A stretch of DNA of 60,000 bases from Owenia fusiformis. Lineage: Eukaryota; Annelida; Polychaeta; Sabellida; Oweniidae. A program made the translations under genes and the position numbers. The notes beneath the pieces were generated by a model. The model was not told where the DNA came from, did no database searches, and was given only the letters and a program-made list of their open reading frames with translations. Shown piece after piece: positions 55,410 to 60,000 of the stretch (the stretch's first letter is position 1; the number at the start of each line of letters is the position of its first letter). The stretch lies in NCBI GenBank assembly GCA_903813345.2, contig CAIIXF020000001.1:10579598-10639597 (forward strand), given 5' to 3'.

Positions 55410-57239
55410 CTCTAGGTCTGTGTAGTTTTTTCGGTTTAATTGTTCATAAAACAGAACAACGTTCGATAAATCAAGAAAAAGTTATTTTCAAATTTTTAAT
55501 ATTTACAAAAACCGCCTGAGATGGCAGTCTCTTGTTTCGTACTTTCTACACTAGAAGTACGAACGAAACTCATTTAACTATAACGATGCACCACAGCGCA
55601 TCTTCGTTCACTCGGCTCCCGTCGGAACGCAGTGAAGACCGAGCGTGCGAAGATGCCACAGCGAATGCCTCAAGAAAAGTGCTTCAGTCACGATCATGTA
55701 GGATACCGATCCAAACACAGTAACACTCTGGATTTTCAGTTTCTAATACGTTCACAAGGGAAACGATGAAAGACCCCCAAATTCCAGCTTGTATACGCCA
55801 AACTGCCAAAAAATCTTCACATTTATTTATAGATGGCAGTGATGAAAAAGTGCATTAAGTACCCAGAAACAACCAGAAAGCTTCTTGAACTGGTAAAATA
55901 TTCTTGCAATTTGCCCCCTCTGCCCCCTCTCTTCCCAAAAGGAAAACCATTGAAAAAATAGAATTTCTTAAGATTGTTTCAATTTCTTTTTCAATTGACA
56001 CTTTCTAAGTGCCCAGAAATCACCAAATACCATTTTAAAATTGTAAAATTTTCTAGCCATTTTTCCACCAATTTTCTCCCAATAGTAATAGTAACCACCC
56101 CCTCCCAAATAATAAAATGAAAAGAATGTATGCTGTTTTTTCTCAGTTTTATTTATTGTCTAACACCAGAAATAACCAACGGAATGTTGTATCTTGGATT
56201 GGTCAAATTTCCAAGAGAGAAGGGTCACAACTTTTTCTTGCTCACTCTCCTTAGAAAGTGATTTTTGTCCAGAAAAAAGTATCTTGACTTATAATTCTTA
56301 GTAAAATTTTCTAGCATCCCCAAAATAAAAAACAATCGAAAAAATGTTTTATTATTTCCACTGAAACACATTCAGGCCTAAAGTCCGAAATAACCAAATA
56401 ATATCTTGAATTGGTAAAATGTGGGTGACTTGTTACACAATGCACCCAAAAAGATAGGAAACTCAATAAATCTAGTTATGGGGAGGTCAAAGCCATTTTA
56501 GTTTGTTTCGATCCGACAAATTTCAACATTTCAACAATATTTTTGCAATTTTGACTAGGAATGCCTTGGAAGTGTTTAAAAAAAAGATTTTATAAGTTTT
56601 GGGGAGGGGGGGGGGGTCAAACTCAAAACTGGATTTAAAGGGACAAAGTGCGTAAATGAATTCTCACTTTTGATCTTCATAGTATTTCAATGGATTAATA
56701 AGTACCCGATCTTTCATTTGACACCAAAAAAGCTCAAACAGACCACATCAGAGTTGACACTTGATCATGACAAAATATTTTTGATGTATCAATTTATATA
56801 TGTCAAGTTTTTAGCAATGCCATAGAAAGATGGCATTGCTGTTTGCATTAATAATTATCAATTCATTTTTGACAGGATTTTCAAGCATACGCCATTTTTT
56901 AATCCAAGAGTTATTTAAAACATATATGTACTATTTGTGAAAAGTGGTAATTCACTTTTTTCAATCTCTGAACTTCAAATGTTGTTTTCTATGCAAGTAA
57001 TTTTTTTTCACTTCAGTATTATCCCAAATTAAAGTTTTATCATATTTGATTGACTGTGTGAGTGACATGTCTCAAACAATATTTTGTCCTTTTTCATTCA
57101 AAAATAGGCGCATTGCCTGTTTAATTAGTTTCTTATCCGACGATTAAACTTTTGATGCCTCTCCTTATTCCAGCTTATGCCGAAAATGTTTTCATTTATT
57201 TATAGATTGCAATGAAATTATTGTTTGTAAAAAATTACA
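55410..57239. other. CENPO upstream region to the 7SL gene
   Basis: The CENPO promoter should lie just right of 55409; no TATA box is seen. A hairpin-rich, CpG-containing stretch at 55535-55660 has pairs such as TTTCGTACTT/AAGTACGAACGAAA and GCATCTTCG/CGAAGATGC. Bases ~55855-56430 hold about four degenerate ~190-base tandem units with CCAGAAAT(A/C)ACCAA and TTGAATTGGTAAAAT words. A poly(G) tract lies near 56610. Confidence 0.5.
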
Positions 57240-57535
57240 TTAGCCTACAACGTCAGAGACATACAGTGTACTAGGAGGCTGGGGTTGAAGAACGGGTTGA
57301 GGGCGGGAGTCCAGCTTGTCGGTGCTCTATATGTCGATCGGGCGTCCTCAGTAAGTTCTGCATCAATGTGGTCGCCCCTGAGAAGCTTAGGGTGTCCAGG
57401 TTGTCTAAGGAGGGACGTACAGGTCCAGGGTGGAAACGCAGCAGACAAGTCCCCATATCGAGCAGTAGCAGGATCACGCCTGTGAATAGGCGTCGGCTTG
57501 CAGCCCTTCCAATAGAGTTGGACTCAACTCTTTTT
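57240..57535 (+). ncRNA. Signal recognition particle RNA (7SL)
   Basis: A GC-rich ~295-base segment in AT-rich DNA carries the conserved SRP RNA sequence in order: GGAGGCTGGGG (57275), TGTCGATCGGGCGTCC (57332), AAGTTCTGCATCAATGTGG (57353), CCAGGTTGTCTAAGGAGGGA (57397) with the GGAG tetraloop of helix 6, the helix 8 core TGGAAACGCAGCAG (57431), and GCCTGTGAATAG (57478). Comparison is with the known human 7SL sequence from memory. It ends in a hairpin followed by 14 T from 57531, a pol III terminator. The RNA scaffolds the particle that pauses secretory-protein translation and targets ribosomes to the ER. The exact 5' end is uncertain by about 15 bases. All motifs are intact and there is no poly(A) tail, so it looks like a functional gene rather than a retrocopy. 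Confidence 0.93.
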
Positions 57536-57544
57536 TTTTTTTTT
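57531..57544 (+). terminator. RNA polymerase III terminator of the 7SL gene
   Basis: Fourteen consecutive T directly follow a hairpin (AGAGTTG/CAACTCT, 57514-57530) at the end of the 7SL RNA. Confidence 0.85.
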
Positions 57545-58875
57545 AAGTCCCAACCCACAAGATAAATTAAAGATAATACAGACTTGTGCAAGGCTATTTG
57601 AGACCCAATAGTTGCATATTAGGCCTAATTAACCTTAAAATGTTAATGACCTAAAACCCATCCTGGATGACTGAGTTACGTTTTTTGGCTCTCATCTTCA
57701 CCCTGTACAAGCCCATATCATCCAACATTTTTCATTTCGTATCTAAGATTATATTTTATTACTTTGCTCTTTAAATATATAGGCCGTTAGATTACATCTT
57801 TACTTATAATGACAAACTTACATACAGCTCCAGACTGTTTCTTCATTTTTTGTATAAAACTCAAGAATTCCCATGTTGCCTTTATTTGTCTACTTGATTG
57901 TCAATATAGAGAGACAATATGGGGTATTATCGTATGATCTGTAAAATCAAACCTTCTGATTGGTCAGTTCTTGTGCTGTATTAATCTGTATTGCTACTGA
58001 GGTTTTCCCCGTTGATTATCTCCGTCGCAATACATAAAATATTGGTACGGAGGGGACAATCTCAGTAGCAATACAGAGGATCACACGATAAAAACGTCTC
58101 GTTCCAATACAAAATTTCTCGAACAGAATATATCCTGTATTGCACTTCAAATCATTCAATAACTTATAATGTAATGCACCTTGAATTAAAATACAATTAA
58201 TTTGTATAAAAGTATTTTATTAGTTGTAAAGTATACAATTTTATTATTTACATTTAATAGATGTATTTGTCCTATGTTTGTAACCTGGTCATATTTTCAC
58301 GTACCCTGACTCAGTCATCGCACCATTCGTGTGTACAGTAAAACCCGAGCCACAAATATGTTTCCACTGAAGATAGGTGATCATAGGTAATCACGTACAG
58401 AGAGGGTAGTTTATACAGACGTTAGAGTATGTGCAGAGGAAGGGTATCCACTAGAGTTCACTTGAGAATTGTGTTCATAAGACAGGTTTTACTGTATGTT
58501 TATACTGCTAAAGAACACATATTTTCACGTATTGACATTTTGAAATACTTCGAAAGCCTAATCAAGTAAAGTATATAATTGCCATACGGTGGATCCGCCC
58601 TTTATCGCCGTTTTAATTCGATGTTTTAAAATTAACGAAATAAAATTTTAATTTCCACTTTGGAATCAGATTTTTGGAATTTATATGTTTATGATATATC
58701 CTATCTTGAATGTAGCTCATACTATGTACAATAATGTACATGATGTTTCACAATATGTACAATATATTGAATGTATGTATATATGTCAATATGGGCATAT
58801 TTATAGCTTGATCGTATGATATAAGCCTTATATATTGGTTAAACTTGTAAGGATTATCTATTGTCACGTGGTACA
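57545..58875. other. Spacer between 7SL and the right-edge gene
   Basis: An inverted repeat pairs CTGTATTGCTACTGAG (57988) with CTCAGTAGCAATACAG (58061). A Tigger-like MITE is at 58336-58494. Otherwise AT-rich with nothing recognised. Confidence 0.5.
58336..58494. mobile_element. Pogo/Tigger-like MITE
   Basis: CAGTAAAACCCGAGCC at the left and GACAGGTTTTACTG at the right are inverted termini flanked by TA on both sides, the pattern of pogo/Tigger-type elements. 159 bases, no protein. Confidence 0.65.
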
Positions 58876-59756
58876 TCATCGACCGGGGCATCCTGGGCAT
58901 GGGCGCCTCCTTCGTTGCGCATCAAGAGGAGTAGAGCTAGCTCCATCTTTACCTGAAAAAGCAAAAAATAAATAAGTTGGTTTTCGTAAAAAATTATATA
59001 GAATTCATTTGAAAAAATTGATATAATTCTTCAAGCAAAAAATCGACTCTGCTCTCAAAGTCATAAAACATCTTCCATTGATAACAAAAAGTGCTCAACA
59101 AAACTTCGCAATACCGTTTTCTATATGAAACTATTCCATGCGTAGTTAATTTTTGAATGAGATAAATCATGTACTCTAATTTAAAATTCACTATGAGTTA
59201 TCTATTTCCCTTATTTTGTTCCATAATATTGGCGATTTTCAAAAGGTTGTTAAATATTATGAGAAACGCGTTAAGTGACAGCTAACAAGAATTCTTTTCA
59301 AGAACGTACAAATAACAACTCAACCTCTAAAAGCCGATCACGAGAATTATTGAAAATTAAAGTTGCAAAAATCACACTTATAGATTTACCAGAAACATGG
59401 GACGTTTACACTTTTCAAAATATTGCCAGAATAACCTTGCAACTGAAGGATTAGGATGAAATAAAGTCAGGACTATTGAACTTTTTAAAAAAGACGAGTT
59501 TTTGAATTCGAATGTTGTGAACAAGACATAGTTTAAAAAGTTGCTTAAAGCTTCAAACATAGACATGTTTCATTAACCTACACTTTCATAAGGAATATCT
59601 ATGTCAAAGTTAATAGCATAGGTAGCCGACCTCTATACATCATAACATAGTAGGTAATGTCTCTTTATAAAAACAATATCTCACCTTCAAGTATGTCTAT
59701 TAGGAGACGCGCAACTAGTCCAATATTATCTTTCTCGTGTTCCAGCTTTTCTCTCT
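58876..59756 (-). CDS. Last two coding exons of an unrecognised gene, 5' part outside the window
   Basis: Exon 59685-59756 has an acceptor (TTTTCAG) and donor (GAAGGTGAGA) and only one open frame, reading REKLEHEKDNIGLVARLLID then ILE; it looks like the end of an alpha-helical, partly coiled-coil region. It splices in phase 1 to 58876-58952 (acceptor TTTTTCAGGT), giving GKDGASSTPLDAQRRRR then PCPGCPGR-stop. A different frame of the last exon is open longer (VKMELALLLLMRN...) but does not fit the upstream phase. I do not recognise the protein. Upstream exons must lie right of 60000. The basic, Cys-Pro-Gly tail is unusual and could be taxon-specific. Confidence 0.55.
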
Positions 59757-60000
59757 CTGAAAACAGAACATAAAAAAGAAAAAATTATATAGGATTGCAT
59801 TAGGTATCCATTTAATAATGAAAGGAAATGGTATGACTTGGTCAAAAGGGCATTTCTTCATACTCCATGCATGTCGAGCAAAAAAGCTGGATGTGAAGGA
59901 TAAATGGAAGGAAATAAGAAGACATTTCTATGTGAAATGACAATCTTCTAAGTTCTATATTCCATCTCCCTTAATTTCACATACATATCCATTGCGCTTA
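59757..60000. other. Intron of the right-edge gene
   Basis: AT-rich; no further exon is recognised before the window ends. Confidence 0.4.

Noticed and set aside
57271-57591. 106-codon - strand frame and 65-66-codon + strand frames
   Set aside because: They coincide with the 7SL RNA gene, whose conserved RNA motifs explain the sequence.

Overview
The window is AT-rich nuclear DNA of an animal, most likely a marine invertebrate. It has spliced genes with GT-AG introns, a metazoan-type 7SL RNA, a kinetochore gene with animal-type domain order, tRNA-derived SINE sequence and many non-autonomous transposons. There are no operons and no long open frames. The exact phylum cannot be fixed from the sequence. 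All gene models below were built by hand from splice sites, reading phase and comparison between copies.

Left half (1-33.3 kb, + strand): a head-to-tail array of five related small secreted-protein genes that I do not recognise as any named family. Four are complete (4409-9964, 11278-15663, 17064-24392, 28772-33185) and one is represented only by its last exon (2447-2649). Each complete gene has four coding exons with the same phases (0, 1, 1): a signal-peptide exon, a 55-73 nt exon, a 21-nt micro-exon, and a short last exon. All four joined frames close exactly (132, 89, 111 and 92 aa). The shared core is a hydrophobic residue, an aromatic, Asp, two further residues, then three basic residues, followed by Ile and usually Pro-Phe. 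The rest is divergent: Thr-rich tails in copies 1-3, an acidic end in copy 4, and an end resembling an amidation signal (Gly-Lys-Arg-stop) in copy 5. This array is the best candidate for something undescribed.

Right half (35-55.4 kb, - strand): a six-exon gene encoding a 286-aa CENP-O-like inner-kinetochore protein, with a 12.2-kb first intron full of repeats. It converges with the last array gene. Next comes a well-conserved signal recognition particle (7SL) RNA gene on the + strand (about 57240-57535). The last two coding exons of an unrecognised - strand gene run off the right edge.

The introns and spacers are loaded with mobile-element remains: a Tc1-like relic with long inverted repeats at the left edge, several TA-flanked MITE families, two large fold-back palindromes, a hAT-like element, a tRNA-derived SINE, and a CpG-rich repeat family present once in each of three array genes. 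The array and the housekeeping genes (CENP-O, 7SL) show no evident functional link; they simply adjoin.
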